A model generated the notes under the pieces. The model searched no databases. It was not told where the DNA came from and worked only from the letters and a program-made list of their open reading frames with translations. Shown here one piece after another: positions 1-9,148 of a DNA stretch of 12,903 nucleotides. Every line of letters starts with the position of its first letter. Position 1 is the stretch's first letter. This stretch comes from Spirogloea muscicola. Its lineage: Eukaryota; Streptophyta; Zygnematophyceae; Spirogloeales; Spirogloeaceae. The stretch lies in assembly GCA_009602725.1 (NCBI GenBank), contig WELB01000051.1:569929-582831 (forward strand), given 5' to 3'. Made by a program: the position numbers and the translations under genes.

Positions 1-2711
1 CCACGGCCGCCACGACTGCCGCCGCCGCCTCCGCCGCCGCTGGCGGGGCGTTCGTGCGCATCGTCTCAGACCCTCAGGGCCGCACCGTGCTGCTGTGGGC
101 CGACGACGCCGCCTCCGGCGACGGCGGCGCCGCGCCCGACGCGCTCTCCCGCTGGCGCGCCCAGAAGGCGCTGGAGGAGTGGCTCGTCGCCAAGGAGGCC
201 GCGAGCATCGGCCATGCCAGGCCGCCGCCGCAGCTGCTGCCCCCGCCGACGGCGCCGGCAGCGGCGCCCTCCCACGCTGCCGCTGCCGAGCCCTGTGCTG
301 GAGAGGATGTCAACGACAGCACCGCCGCTGCGGTGCCCGCGTTGGCGCCGCAGCTAGGCGGCCTTGCCGGAGTGTGGCACTCCCTGACTGACCGCATCAG
401 CCCACGCGTGAAGGGCCTCGTGCTGCTCAACATCCTCACCTTTGTTTACGGTGCGCTGCTACTGGCCATGGCTGCTATCGCGTACTGCCCTTGATGCGAA
501 GGTTACGGCTGTCGCATGCTGGCAAAGAAAGGCCAGCAGCAAGTCTTGAACTTGATGTCCAATGTGCAGACGGTGTTTCCCAGTGTAGTCCGGCTCGATG
601 CTGCGTCCGTGGCTTCACTCGGAAATCCCGCGCTGGCTCTGAGTTGGGAGCGCGGCTGGCTTGGCTGTGCAGGCAGCAACATCTCGGTGGTCAAGGAGAC
701 GGAAGCAGTGCTGGACCCTGCGACGTTCTCGGCTGGCCGCTTTGTGATTGCCACCATTGCCTTCTCGCCGTTTCTCCTCGAGGCACTGCGGCACCCCAAG
801 GTCCGCCGTGCTGGCTTCGAGCTTGGCATGTGGTCGGGCCTTGGGTACCTCTCGCAGGCAGTTGGCCTCCTCTCCTGCGGCGCTGGTCGTGCATCCTTCA
901 TTTCCACCTTCACAGTGAGCACAGCTGCCATTGCCTTCAAAATAAACTTACTGAGATAAAGTATATGTGCTATGTTGACTTCAGCACCTAATCAATCGAG
1001 GGCCTACCTACTAGCCTATCATCTGATTCCCTAGCAGTCAATGCTTTGGAGCTGCGTGGCTTAAGAAGATTGACCTCAAACACAAGTGGATGGCACTCTG
1101 TATCAGTTTGGTTCATGTTGGGCCGCTGCAGGTTATTGTGGTGCCAATTCTTGCGGGCCTCATGGGCGCCAAGATTCCCCGCGTCACATGGTTCTCCGCT
1201 GCCGCCGCAGTCGCCGGTGTCAGCCTGCTTGAGACCAATGGGCCACACTCGATGGTGAGCATGCCAAGGGCCAACATTTACTCATCAAGGCTTTCAACTT
1301 GGTGACATCTGTGAAACTCGGATCTCTTGAGCTCATGAATGGCCTCGGAAGACTAACTTTTGGCTGACCAATGCTGTTGTCGTTGTTGTTGCCGCCTTTG
1401 CCGCAGGGTGGCGATGTGTGGACGTTCCTCAGTGCGGTGCTGTTTGGGGTCCACATCCTGCGGACGGAGCAATTCTCCAAGAGCTTGCTGGGCAATGCTG
1501 CTAACAGCATTGCTCTTCCTCTTATCGCGCTTCAGGCAAGGCGGCCATATTTAAGCTCTATCTTTGCAAACGGCCAGTGACTTGCATGACTAGTAAGGAA
1601 GTATCGGATTTGCGGTCTTGGCAGTCTTCAAATGCCACACTATTGTGTTCATGTGCGTAGCTTTGTTTCTTACTGTCAAGCTATGTGAACTTTATGTCTT
1701 CTGTGCAGCTATTTGTGATTGCATTCCTTTCAAGCAGCTGGGCACTGTACGCGCATGTGAGCAGCGGCGACTGGAGCATTTTCGACTTGGCCGCTGGCGG
1801 CGACTGGTCCAGCGTGCTTGACATTGCGATGGCCGTGCCTTGGGCGCCCATGGTTTATACTGGCGTCGTCTCCACGGCCCTGTGCCTGTGGATCGAGGTC
1901 CAATACCACTCTGGCTTTGGATGGATGTCACTTAAGCCCGTACTATCATTAAAAGTGGATCTTGTCTCTATGTTCCTCTGATGTGCTGATGGAGCCTTAC
2001 ACTTCACTATTTGGCCATGCCCAGGTGGTGTCCATGCACAATGTGTCGGCGACAGAGGCGGCTATGGTGTACACGCTGGAGCCTTTGTGGGGTGCTGCTT
2101 TTGCCTGGACATTGCTGGGTGAGAGGTGGGGTGCCAAAGGCTGGTTCGGGGCCGCCCTCATCTTAGGTACGTTTCCACTTTATACCTATCCGCGTTGCAT
2201 GACTCGTCAGGAAGTTTTGTGATATGCTACTTATCTGTCTGAGGCGTACTTGGAGAAGCTCTTTCTTTCATCAGGCTTTATGATGTGGTGTGCAATGACT
2301 GTTGGCGTGCACAATTAAAAGCTGCACGTCTGTAAATTGCAAGAGCGGCAAATGTGTTGACAAGTATGAAGCGACTGTTTCTGAATGCACTGTGCTCGTA
2401 CCAAAGCATGGTGAACCGTGAATTGATCCAAGTGCTAACCTTGAGGATTGTACTGTGGAGCAGGGGGCAGCCTGGCGATGCAGCTGCTGGGGAGGGTGCC
2501 AGACACAGGCGAGGCGCCTGAGGTGAAGGCGGGGTCGCCGGAAGTCCTGCAGGCCAAGGTCAAGGATGTGGCACTTGCTGCTGAGAACCTCGACCTGGCA
2601 AAGGTGCCAGAGGTTATCCTGTCGGAAGACTACAAGCCCTCCAGCGCCACAGCCAGTGACACAGAGAGGTCAAGACAGGGGCTCTCCACGCGGCATACAA
2701 AACAGGACTGA
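1..2711 (+). CDS. EamA/DMT-family membrane transporter, seven visible exons, 5' partial
   Basis: Spliced exons: 1-450 (reading frame starts at base 3), 673-914, 1132-1254, 1407-1535, 1709-1897, 2025-2166 and 2464-2711 (TGA). Phases agree at every join, giving about 506 visible residues. The first ~136 are Ala/Pro-rich and hydrophilic, perhaps after an organelle-targeting peptide cut off by the window edge. From KGLVLLNIL (base 411) on there are ten hydrophobic segments in two five-helix halves, as in the drug/metabolite transporter superfamily. Typical stretches are VVKETEAVLDP, GRFVIATIAFSPF, RASFISTFTV, GVHILRTEQ and SATEAAMVYTLEPLWGAAFAW followed by LLGERWG. The last ~70 residues are a charged soluble tail. 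This family exports or exchanges small metabolites across membranes; plant relatives (WAT1-like At3g02690 type) are annotated as chloroplast proteins. Substrate cannot be told. The family call is firm, the exact start is outside the window, and the C-terminal end is less sure. Confidence 0.88.
1536..1708 (+). other. GC-AG intron 4 of the transporter gene
   Basis: Exon 4 ends CAG at 1533-1535 and the intron starts GCAAGG, the usual form of a GC donor; it ends TGTGCAG at 1708. Joining here keeps phase 0 and gives an unbroken hydrophobic helix (IALQ joined to LFVIAF). The next GT downstream (1577) would put exon 5 out of frame. The other five introns (451-672, 915-1131, 1255-1406, 1898-2024, 2167-2463) start with GT. 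Confidence 0.75.
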
Positions 2712-2803
2712 TCCACGTGGGAAGCTCAGCATGTTTTGTTGCCGTTGCTATGCCTAAGCTCGGCGCTCAATTTTGCAGCCAAGCATACTTGCTTGCCATT
2801 ATT

Positions 2804-2820
2804 GCTGCCCTTTTGGCAGC
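2804..2820 (+). other. Short hairpin in the transporter 3' flank
   Basis: GCTGCC, loop CTTTT, GGCAGC, about 93 bases past the transporter stop. The loop sequence CTTTT is the same as in the repeat hairpin at 9004-9022. It may form in the 3' UTR; no function is known, and a 6-bp stem can occur by chance. Confidence 0.35.
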
Positions 2821-2893
2821 CATGCCCGATTGTAGTGGAAATCTCATGTAGGGCTGAGAGTTACCAAACTTTTGCTACCATAGGACTGACTAT

Positions 2894-2923
2894 CTTGCCA
2901 CTAATTGTCTTGCCACTGATTGA
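2894..2923. repeat. 15-bp imperfect tandem duplication
   Basis: Two adjacent copies beginning CTTGCCACTRATTG differ at only a few bases. Simple local duplication in the spacer. Confidence 0.55.
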
Positions 2924-3636
2924 CAAGGTCTTTGGCAATTCCTGCCATCATGAAGAGATTGATGGTGGTCGCAAGCACCATTGCCCGTCGAAATGGTAGT
3001 CATAGGATCTTGAGATGGCAGAGGACTCATGAAGCACGTGCAGCTATCAGGCTGGCTCATCCTTGCTCTCAAAGTTAGCGTGGATGCACACCAGCTTATT
3101 TGCCATCTCCTCCACAGTTATGGAGCTTGCCCTCACATGTTTGCAGTGAACTCAACTCAGTGGTGACACAAGCCAACCCATCAATTGCCAGCCCTGTGAA
3201 AACCTTGTCAAGGGAGTGCCCTTGGTCTCTTCAGACCACCAAAGGGAAGATATTAGCAGCCTATATGTGGCGTTGGTGCTATGGTGATGTTGGAGCGCAA
3301 GACTCTTGCATGCTTGTCTCAACTACATCACATTCTGCTACCACCTTGGACTGCTTCAGGTACATGCAGATGGCCACGAGTAAATTGCTACGTGCTGGTG
3401 GCTACAGTGGTACGTTGCTTAACCACCTGTAGCAGATGCACTTGACCATAGCAAGTCTGTAGTACAACCTGCAAGTGACGAACTCATAGTCCGTGTGCTT
3501 TGTTTACGATTGTACAATTATTGGAGGGCCCTCGCAATCCAGTCAACGTAGACCATACCTTACCGCGTTGGGCTGCACTCTGCCATCCTAAAAGGTTACA
3601 CACATGGAGGGGCTGGAGCTCCAGTGGAAAAAGGCT

Positions 3637-3972
3637 TTACGAATACTCCTGATTGACCCCTGCGCCCTCAGTTACAAGCACTGCCCCTTCATGAACCAGC
3701 CCTCCTTGAGGGAGTTCACCTGCATCTAAGGATATAGCAGCACTCGAGGGGTTAGATTGCTGCTGCAAGCGGTCCAACAGAACACATTCGGATCGGCCAT
3801 CCAACAACATTGCAGCAGCATAGTCAGCTGCCTGACGGGTTGAAGGACCACCAAGCAAGCTGGAACTCCTGGGTGGGTATACATTTTGGCTGTTAATGAG
3901 GTACTCGCTGGAGCCCTCAACGAGTGGACATGGTCTGCTCAACCTCGACCTTGACAGAACAATTATGTCGCT
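3637..3972 (-). other. Unrecognised open frame, possible exon
   Basis: An open stretch of about 110 codons on the minus strand follows an in-frame TAA at 3975-3973. It has no ATG near its start. The translation has mixed, non-repetitive composition (for example AADYAAAMLLDG). I recognise no family. It could be a chance frame or an exon of an unseen gene, and no convincing neighbouring exons were found. Confidence 0.15.
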
Positions 3973-4191
3973 TTACGCTGAGCATGCAAAAAGGCCGCCA
4001 TTCAGGAGCCTGGTGCAGTTTACATCTTATCCACCTTAAGAGAGTGGTAAGAAGAGAGTTAAGCACACTGCCAGAGCCTTCTCAGGCTTCTTCAGGCCTA
4101 AGCTTGACTGCCTTAGCTTATACATTTGCCAGGCACTCACCTGTGCTCGGCAGCGATTAGAACAGCATAACCAAATTTCCATGGGCATATA

Positions 4192-4196
4192 TTACA
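4192..4196 (-). terminator. Candidate poly(A) signal TGTAA of the helicase gene
   Basis: On the minus strand TGTAA lies about 120 nt past the helicase TAA. TGTAA is the established polyadenylation element of Chlamydomonas and other green algae. A 5-mer alone is weak evidence; position and orientation fit. No such element was found in the first kilobase after the transporter stop. Confidence 0.4.
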
Positions 4197-4316
4197 AGTC
4201 TTCTGGGATGCTTTGAAGGGCAATCTTGACCTGATAACTCTTGTCAACATAAGATCGCCAGGTAGCTGTTTCTCCTTAATGAGGTAGAAATTCCCTATAA
4301 CCTCCTGGTGTGTGCA

Positions 4317-7300
4317 TTAGCTCTTCCCTCGTGTCTTACCACCCCGCCCTCGTGATGGCCTGCCTCTGCCGCTGCTCTTTGCCCTTCGACTGCCAGCCGA
4401 GCCTCCGAAGTCCGCCTCCAGGTCGCCATCATGCCTGCCCTTCCTCTTTCCCCTCTTGCCCGCTTCCTTCTCCCGCAGCGTCTGGAGAACCCACCAAGAG
4501 CTTGCTAAGTCGTAAGAAAGCATGAAGGAGAATAAACTGCGCCTTCCTTCATGTCCAATTGCAATCAAGGTGATTGCTAGCAAATCATCTTGGTCACACG
4601 TAGTCTTCTCAACGTTAGCAATACACTATTTGACAAAGCGCACCTTTTCGATTACGTGGAAAATATGACTGCAAGGTAAACCCAAACCTGGTAGGATGCC
4701 ATCAACAATCTGCCAGCATCTACGAGTAATTCACAGTCTAGTTATACTTTCAATTGTATGATAATTGAGTGAGACTAATTTGCTGGAAAGAAAACGTGCT
4801 CACCATTGTGGCAATCCTCTGAGCATCCGAAACCCTTTCGAGCATGAGGAGCGCCTCCTCTTGCTCCGCAGCGAATGCCTCCATCTTCATGCCAATTAGC
4901 TGCTCTATCCTCTGGAACAGCTCCACATCATACTGCGTCACCATTGAGACTGCCCGCCCCGACCGCCCAGCCCTGGCTGTTCTTCCAACTCTGTGGATGT
5001 AGTCCTGGACACTCAATGGACCACAGCTTCATCAATAATGAATGCATGGGAGTACGTGGAATTTTCGACTGGCATGGGTCCAGTATCTAAGCACAGTAGT
5101 AAGTAGAGGCCAAGACATGTGTAGAAATTGCTGAGCACACAATGTTCTTGAACGCCCCACATTGTCATCCTGAAGCAAGCCTTTACCTTGGAGTTCATTG
5201 GAATGTCATAATTGATCACGACATCCACCGACGGAATGTCCAGGCCTCTGCTGGCGACATCTGTGCATATGAGGATGCTTCTCTCGCCTACCTTGAACTT
5301 TGTCAATGCCCCAATCCTCTTCGGCTGCACACATGGGAACCCTGGTCAGCTGTTAGATAGCACCCGACGAAGTACAGTCAGGGAGTGAATGATGAAGGTG
5401 TGGCATATAGATATTGGGAGCTAAGTGGCTGTGAAGAAGCGCAAACCATGAACTGTGAACAAAGCAAACAGCTCAGCAGTGGGCTGAATGTCCTCAACAG
5501 TTCCAGATATACCAAGACAATGATTACGATGAATGGACTTTGATTGGTGCAGCCAGAAGCTCTCCACGTACATAGGAAGAGTCACTGCAACGAAGCTGTA
5601 AAAGACCTGACTCATCTGGCCGCTGATGGGGATGGCCTCGAAGCCCAGGTTCCGCAGGAGGAGTGCAAGCCTGCGGGTGGCCTCGCACGTGCGGGTGAAG
5701 ACCATGACGGTCGAGCCGGCGAGCTCAGACAGGATGAAGCAAAGGTAGCAGTCCTTGTACTTGGCGGGGATGAAAAGGTATTGCTGCCTGAGTGTCTCTA
5801 CTGTCGAGTACTTGGATGAAACCTCAACCTGCAAGGCTGGGCAAGCTTAATTGGTAAGTCAAGCAGATGTTTGCTGTATGACTGATGGCCTCTATGAGCC
5901 ACCTGAGCATACAATCTTGTGCATATGCTTCAGCACTAAACCTTGGCACTGAGATCCAACTGATTGAGACCCAAACATAAGACCCCCTGAAATTTACGCT
6001 CCAATTAGGAGTATGAGCCAATTGCCGCACAGCTGCTTCTAGAAGAGCTAGTAGAGATCAGACACACTGAGGCCACTGGTATGTGATGAGCAGCCTTCAT
6101 GAGTACATTTGTGGTCAATCAGCACCTTGACTGGATTCTTGAGGCAGGCGCGCTGAAGCTTCGCAACTTTGGTCGTCATGGTGGCAGAGAAGAGGAATGT
6201 CTTGCGCTCCTTTGGGATGACCTTCAGGATCTCGTCAATCTCCTGCTCAAAGTCCATATTGAGCAACCGGTCCGCCTCGTCAAGGATCTGCAAATAGTGT
6301 TCCAGAAATTTTAGCATTGGACTAATACAACATTCCTTGGACTTTTCATATGCAGCTTAACCTTTCTATGCTTGGATACTAAGGAAACAATATAGGCTTT
6401 CAATTTTAGGGTTCAGTGTTCCTGTCAGCAGAGGGCTTGACAATCAACCCGCACGGCTTCACAGAAATAGGTGTGATTGTCAGAGTACACAACTGCAGGA
6501 CCTGTTTCAGCAACATTTTGTATACAGATCGAAGTAACACCTGCCAGATTCAGCTTGGCTCGTGCACGACTCACAAGGTACTTGAGGTTGCGGAGCGAGA
6601 AGCCCTTGGTGTTGCTCAGGTGGTCGACGAGGCGGCCAGGCGTGGCAACCACAACGTGCGGGCGGCGGGCGAGGGTGATGGCCTGGGCCATCATGTCCAT
6701 GCCGCCAACGACGACGGCGCACCGGAGCCCGACGGCCGCACCAAGGGCCTCGAACTGCTCGCTGATCTGGATGGCCAGCTCGCGGGTCGGCGAAAGCACC
6801 AGCGCGAAGAGCGGCGCGGGCTTCTCCAGGAGCGCCTGGATGACGGGCAGCGCAAAGGCACCGGTCTTGCCAGAGCCCGTCTGCGCGAGCCCAATGATGT
6901 CGCGACCTGGCCACAGGCAGCGCCGTATGGCATGACAAGGTTAGGTGTTAGGTTTTTGGAACGTAGGTGGTTAGGGAAGTGGGTTGAGGGTTCAAGGTTT
7001 AGGATTCGGTTAAGGGATAAAGGCTTTAACATCAGGGTTTAGGAGTCAGGGATTGGTTGTAGGGTTGAGGGCGGGCTTGCTCAAACCACAGCCCACCAAA
7101 ACGTCACAACAACCACCTCAACGGCGTCAGTCAAGTCAGCGCCGGCTACCGTCCTAGCGTTCAGCGGCCACCAAGGCCGGGCCCGAGTGGCCAGCGAGGG
7201 CCAGGGCCCGACGGGCGACGTCCGACGTCCGACGACCGACAGTCAGTGCTCACATTCTTCCACCTTGGTCAGGCCTAGGTTTCGAAAATGGTGTACTGTT

Positions 7301-7553
7301 AAGGTTCAGGGTTTGAATATTAGGGGTTTCAGGCTTAGGGTTTGGGGTCTGGGGTCCCGAGGGCCGCACCTTGGATGGCCTGCGGCAGGGCCTCCACCTG
7401 GATGGGCGTCGGCTCGCCCCAACCAACGCTGCGGCACGCCTCCACCAGCTGCGGGCAGACGCCCAGCGCCGCGAAGCCTCCGGCGGCGGTGCCGGCCACG
7501 GCGGCTCCGGCCTCCTCCTCCTCCGGCGGCGGCTGCGCCGGAGCGGGCACCAT
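4317..7553 (-). CDS. DEAD-box ATP-dependent RNA helicase, DDX47/Rrp3 (plant RH10) type
   Basis: Seven exons on the minus strand: 7553-7370, 6906-6575, 6287-6126, 5828-5607, 5324-5187, 5004-4804, 4481-4317 (TAA). All phases agree, giving 467 aa, near the usual ~455 of DDX47. The ATG at 7553 has an ideal context (GCCATGG). Motifs in order: Q motif (F27 to PTPIQ 48-52), AQTGSGKT 69-76, PTRELA 101-106, TPGRL 150-154, DEAD 175-178, SAT 206-208, VFTRT 269-273, TDVASRGLD 321-329, [11 protein letters not shown] 350-360. [15 protein letters not shown] followed by a short acidic linker and LERVSDAQR is characteristic of DDX47/Rrp3, which acts in the nucleolus in 18S pre-rRNA processing within the small-subunit processome. 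The C-terminus (414-467) is basic with RGR/RGG-like repeats, fitting RNA binding. No required residue is missing; it appears intact. Introns 463, 287, 297, 282, 182 and 322 bp, all GT-AG. Confidence 0.96.
4482..4803 (-). other. Helicase intron 6 (322 bp)
   Basis: Donor GTGAGC at 4803, acceptor CTCCAG at 4482, phase 0. The interior is AT-richer than the exons. I see no gene or repeat inside. Confidence 0.8.
6939..7072 (+). repeat. Degenerate telomere-like tract in helicase intron 1
   Basis: On the + strand many variants of GGTTTAGG / GGTTAGGG / GGGTTTAGG / GTAGGGTTGAGGG follow each other over about 130 bases, without a regular period. The exact TTTAGGG unit is the common plant and trebouxiophyte telomere repeat. 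The match is loose, so this is telomere-like, not proven telomeric. Confidence 0.55.
7216..7240 (+). repeat. 7-bp tandem repeat CGACGTC
   Basis: Two exact copies of CGACGTC, then CGACGAC and a partial copy, inside helicase intron 1. Simple repeat. Confidence 0.6.
7301..7357 (+). repeat. Second telomere-like tract in helicase intron 1
   Basis: + strand run of GGTTCAGGGTTT, TTAGGGGTTTCAGG, CTTAGGGTTTGGGG and similar, ending just before the exon 1 donor. Related to the tract at 6939-7072 and, in opposite orientation, to 7572-7604. Confidence 0.55.
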
Positions 7554-7571
7554 GGCGGACCGACCCGGCCC

Positions 7572-7604
7572 CACCCTAAGCCCTGAAACCTAAACCTGAA
7601 CCAT
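7572..7604 (-). repeat. Telomere-like tract upstream of helicase start
   Basis: Read on the minus strand it runs GGTTCAGGTTTAGG, then TTTCAGGGCTTAGGG, and ends about 18 nt before the ATG, so it would sit in the 5' UTR or core promoter. It pairs as an imperfect inverted repeat with 7301-7350 across exon 1. Confidence 0.5.
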
Positions 7605-8002
7605 CCCGCGTACGGCTCCTCGCCCTCGCGCCCCCCGCTGCCGCAGCACGGCTCGGGAGCCGGCTCCGGCGCGGCGTCGCGTTGACCTCGCCGCTTCCGC
7701 CGTCGCCGCCGCCGCCGAGGCCGGCGCAGATCGCGGCGCCCTGGGCGCGCGGGGAGGCACCGGAGCTCGGACGGCGGCGTACCGTTTCCGGTTGCCAGTG
7801 CCCGTTAAGACGACGGGAAGACGACGCCGACGTCCCGGTCGGTTGGCACGGACGACGCGTTGGGGAACGACACAGCTGGCTGTCGGAAGAACAGTGGCTG
7901 TGATAAGACAGTGGCTCTCCCAACGGGAGGGCTGTGACAAGCCAGCTGGAAAGAATCAAAACATAGGTTCGAAGGGGCCAGACGACGGAGGGGCCTAAAG
8001 CA
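7605..8002. other. Upstream region of the helicase gene, GC-rich
   Basis: GC-rich near 7605-7770, less so beyond. The promoter should lie here. I see no clear TATA box or neighbouring gene. At 7868-7950 several short imperfect GGCTGT/ACAGC runs resemble the repeat family found further right. A 200-codon open frame across 8178-7576 (- strand) is low-complexity and runs through repeat copies, so it is not called. Confidence 0.4.
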
Positions 8003-8045
8003 GAAGCGCGGCCAGATTGACTGGTGGCTGGGGAAGGCCAGCCCA
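8003..8045 (+). repeat. 43-bp direct repeat, copy 1 (hairpin core)
   Basis: Begins GAAGCGCGGCCAGATTGACT and ends CCAGCCCA. Contains the stem GGCTGG (8026-8031), 6-base loop, CCAGCC (8038-8043). It matches 8296-8338 except for the loop region. Confidence 0.85.
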
Positions 8046-8295
8046 AAGGAAACAAAGCAGTGAGTCGTGACAACGCCCGAAAACAAGCCCCTTGGCGACA
8101 GCCAGAGGCTGCAGCGAGAGCACGGCGAGCACCACTGGCGTGTGCCATGGACCGCTGAAGGGAGACTGATAAACGCATGCGATAGACCTGGGCTCATGAT
8201 CTCGAGGCGTTGAAGTCAGCCGGCTCACCTCGCCTGCGGGCCACAGCGCGCCCTGCAAGCTTGGCAAGAAAGGAAAAAGGACGCTTCCAGGAGAG

Positions 8296-8338
8296 GAAGC
8301 GCGGCCAGATTGACTGGTGGCTGGGAGAGGCCAGCCCA
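8296..8338 (+). repeat. 43-bp direct repeat, copy 2 (hairpin core)
   Basis: Near-identical to 8003-8045, same orientation, 293 bp away. Stem GGCTGG (8319-8324), loop GAGAGG, CCAGCC (8331-8336). The 3' part (TGGCTGGGAGAGGCCAGCCC) also matches the core of the repeats at 10299-10318 and 12471-12490. Confidence 0.85.
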
Positions 8339-8462
8339 TAAGAATGGACAAGGTCTGAGGGAGCTTGAGAGTGAACGACTAGGACTAAGACATCAGCCAG
8401 GGAACGCTCAGTAACCTCTAGACAGGAGATGCAGATCCGGAGAGGGCGGTGGCTGGGAAGAA

Positions 8463-8615
8463 AGAGAGGCGCGCGGAGCGCATGAAATGAAAGGGAGGCC
8501 AATTCGAGCCAACACATTTTTCAGGTGGAATCTCGTGCACAATGCACAAGGCTAAATGACACGAAGCCCTATGTTAAGATATCTAAGGTAACAGGGTGAC
8601 ATTAGTACCCACGGG
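8463..8615 (+). mobile_element. Dispersed ~150-bp element, older copy
   Basis: Clearly similar along its whole length to 12604-12748, in the same orientation: shared blocks GCGCATGAA, GAAAGGGAGGCCAATTC, ATCTAAGGTA and GACATTAGTACCCACGG. Differences and small indels are spread throughout. No terminal inverted repeats, no coding capacity, and no target duplication visible at this copy. It is likely a short non-autonomous element. Confidence 0.6.
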
Positions 8616-8979
8616 TGAGCACATACATATCCGACAAAGTAACTTGGGGAGCCGGAGTGCCGCCATGGAAGCTGGTGGCCTGACTTAGAGCGCGCCCTGC
8701 ACGTCAATGAATAGCCAGAGCTTGCGAGCGCTGCAACAATGCAAAAGTCGCAGTCTATGACATGCAACTAATGCCTGCGGGTTGCTAGTGTGGCCCAAGC
8801 TGCCCCCCCGACTTCGACGACGCGCGTCAACAAGCTGGATGATGGAGGACCAGTTCATGCCGTAGCCACCGTGAATCCATAGCGCACGGGTCAAAGTGGT
8901 CTCCTTGGGGGTGGTCCTTGTAGTGCCTCTCCTAGAAAGGAAGAAGACCAGCCAAGAGAGTCCAGCCCAGCAAAGAGAA
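8616..8979. other. Repeat-region spacer, no gene seen
   Basis: No conserved frame recognised. It holds a C7 run near 8804 and, at 8949-8971, further CCAGCC/CCAGCCC words next to the inverted hairpin repeat. A minus-strand frame spanning 9152-8685 runs through that repeat and has no family resemblance. Confidence 0.4.
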
Positions 8980-9048
8980 CTCGTACTCTGCACATTCTTT
9001 TTTGGGCTGGCTTTTCCAGCCCCTATCCTCAATGGGCGAGCACTTTCT
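8980..9048 (-). repeat. 69-bp hairpin repeat, inverted copy
   Basis: The reverse complement matches 12532-12600 and 12801-12869 over the full 69 bp with a handful of differences (hairpin loop and a few single bases). Perfect 7-bp stem GGGCTGG (9004-9010), loop CTTTT, CCAGCCC (9016-9022). The stem is kept in all copies while the loop differs. Confidence 0.85.
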
Positions 9049-9148
9049 GAACCAAATTTCGTGTATAAGAAACAAATGGAGGCCAAATGGCCAAGTACGA
9101 AGGCAAGCACATCTAAAGATCTACATAACCTACAGCAGATTGACCCGC

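Larger units (their letters stand above)
2712..4191. other. Convergent intergenic spacer, no supported gene
   Basis: Lies between the ends of the transporter (+) and the helicase (-), so it should hold both 3' UTRs. Composition is close to even, with stops frequent in all frames. The longest open stretches are + 3100-3432 and - 3972-3637; neither begins with ATG nor shows a family I know. Small structures: a 6-bp stem hairpin at 2804-2820, a 15-bp imperfect tandem pair at 2894-2923, and a 12-bp palindrome CTGGAGCTCCAG at 3613-3624. Confidence 0.6.
6907..7369 (-). other. Helicase intron 1 (463 bp), the longest in the gene
   Basis: Donor GTGCGG at 7369, acceptor GTGGCCAG at 6907, joining the split Gly62 codon ahead of [14 protein letters not shown]. 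The intron holds two degenerate telomere-like tracts (6939-7072, 7301-7357, read on the + strand) and a 7-bp tandem repeat (7216-7240). No other coding signal is seen. Confidence 0.85.

Noticed and set aside
491-991. 166-codon + strand frame
   Set aside because: Out-of-frame shadow of transporter exon 2; the frame at 673-914 encodes the conserved helices.
3100-3432. 110-codon + strand frame
   Set aside because: No ATG at its start, ordinary spacer composition and no recognisable motif.
6416-7042. 208-codon + strand frame and overlapping 152-codon frame
   Set aside because: Antisense shadow of helicase exon 2 and its introns, where the minus strand encodes the conserved motifs.
4317-7553. 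Apparent frameshifts and stops breaking the helicase
   Set aside because: Every break has GT donor and AG acceptor ends and the joined phases restore the conserved protein, so these are introns and the gene looks intact.
7964-7974. GGTTCGAAGG as a possible tRNA T-arm
   Set aside because: No acceptor stem, D-arm or anticodon arm could be fitted upstream.
7576-8178. 200-codon open frame on the minus strand
   Set aside because: GC-rich, Arg/Ser/Ala low-complexity translation that runs through a repeat copy and the helicase 5' flank, with no family resemblance; likely chance.
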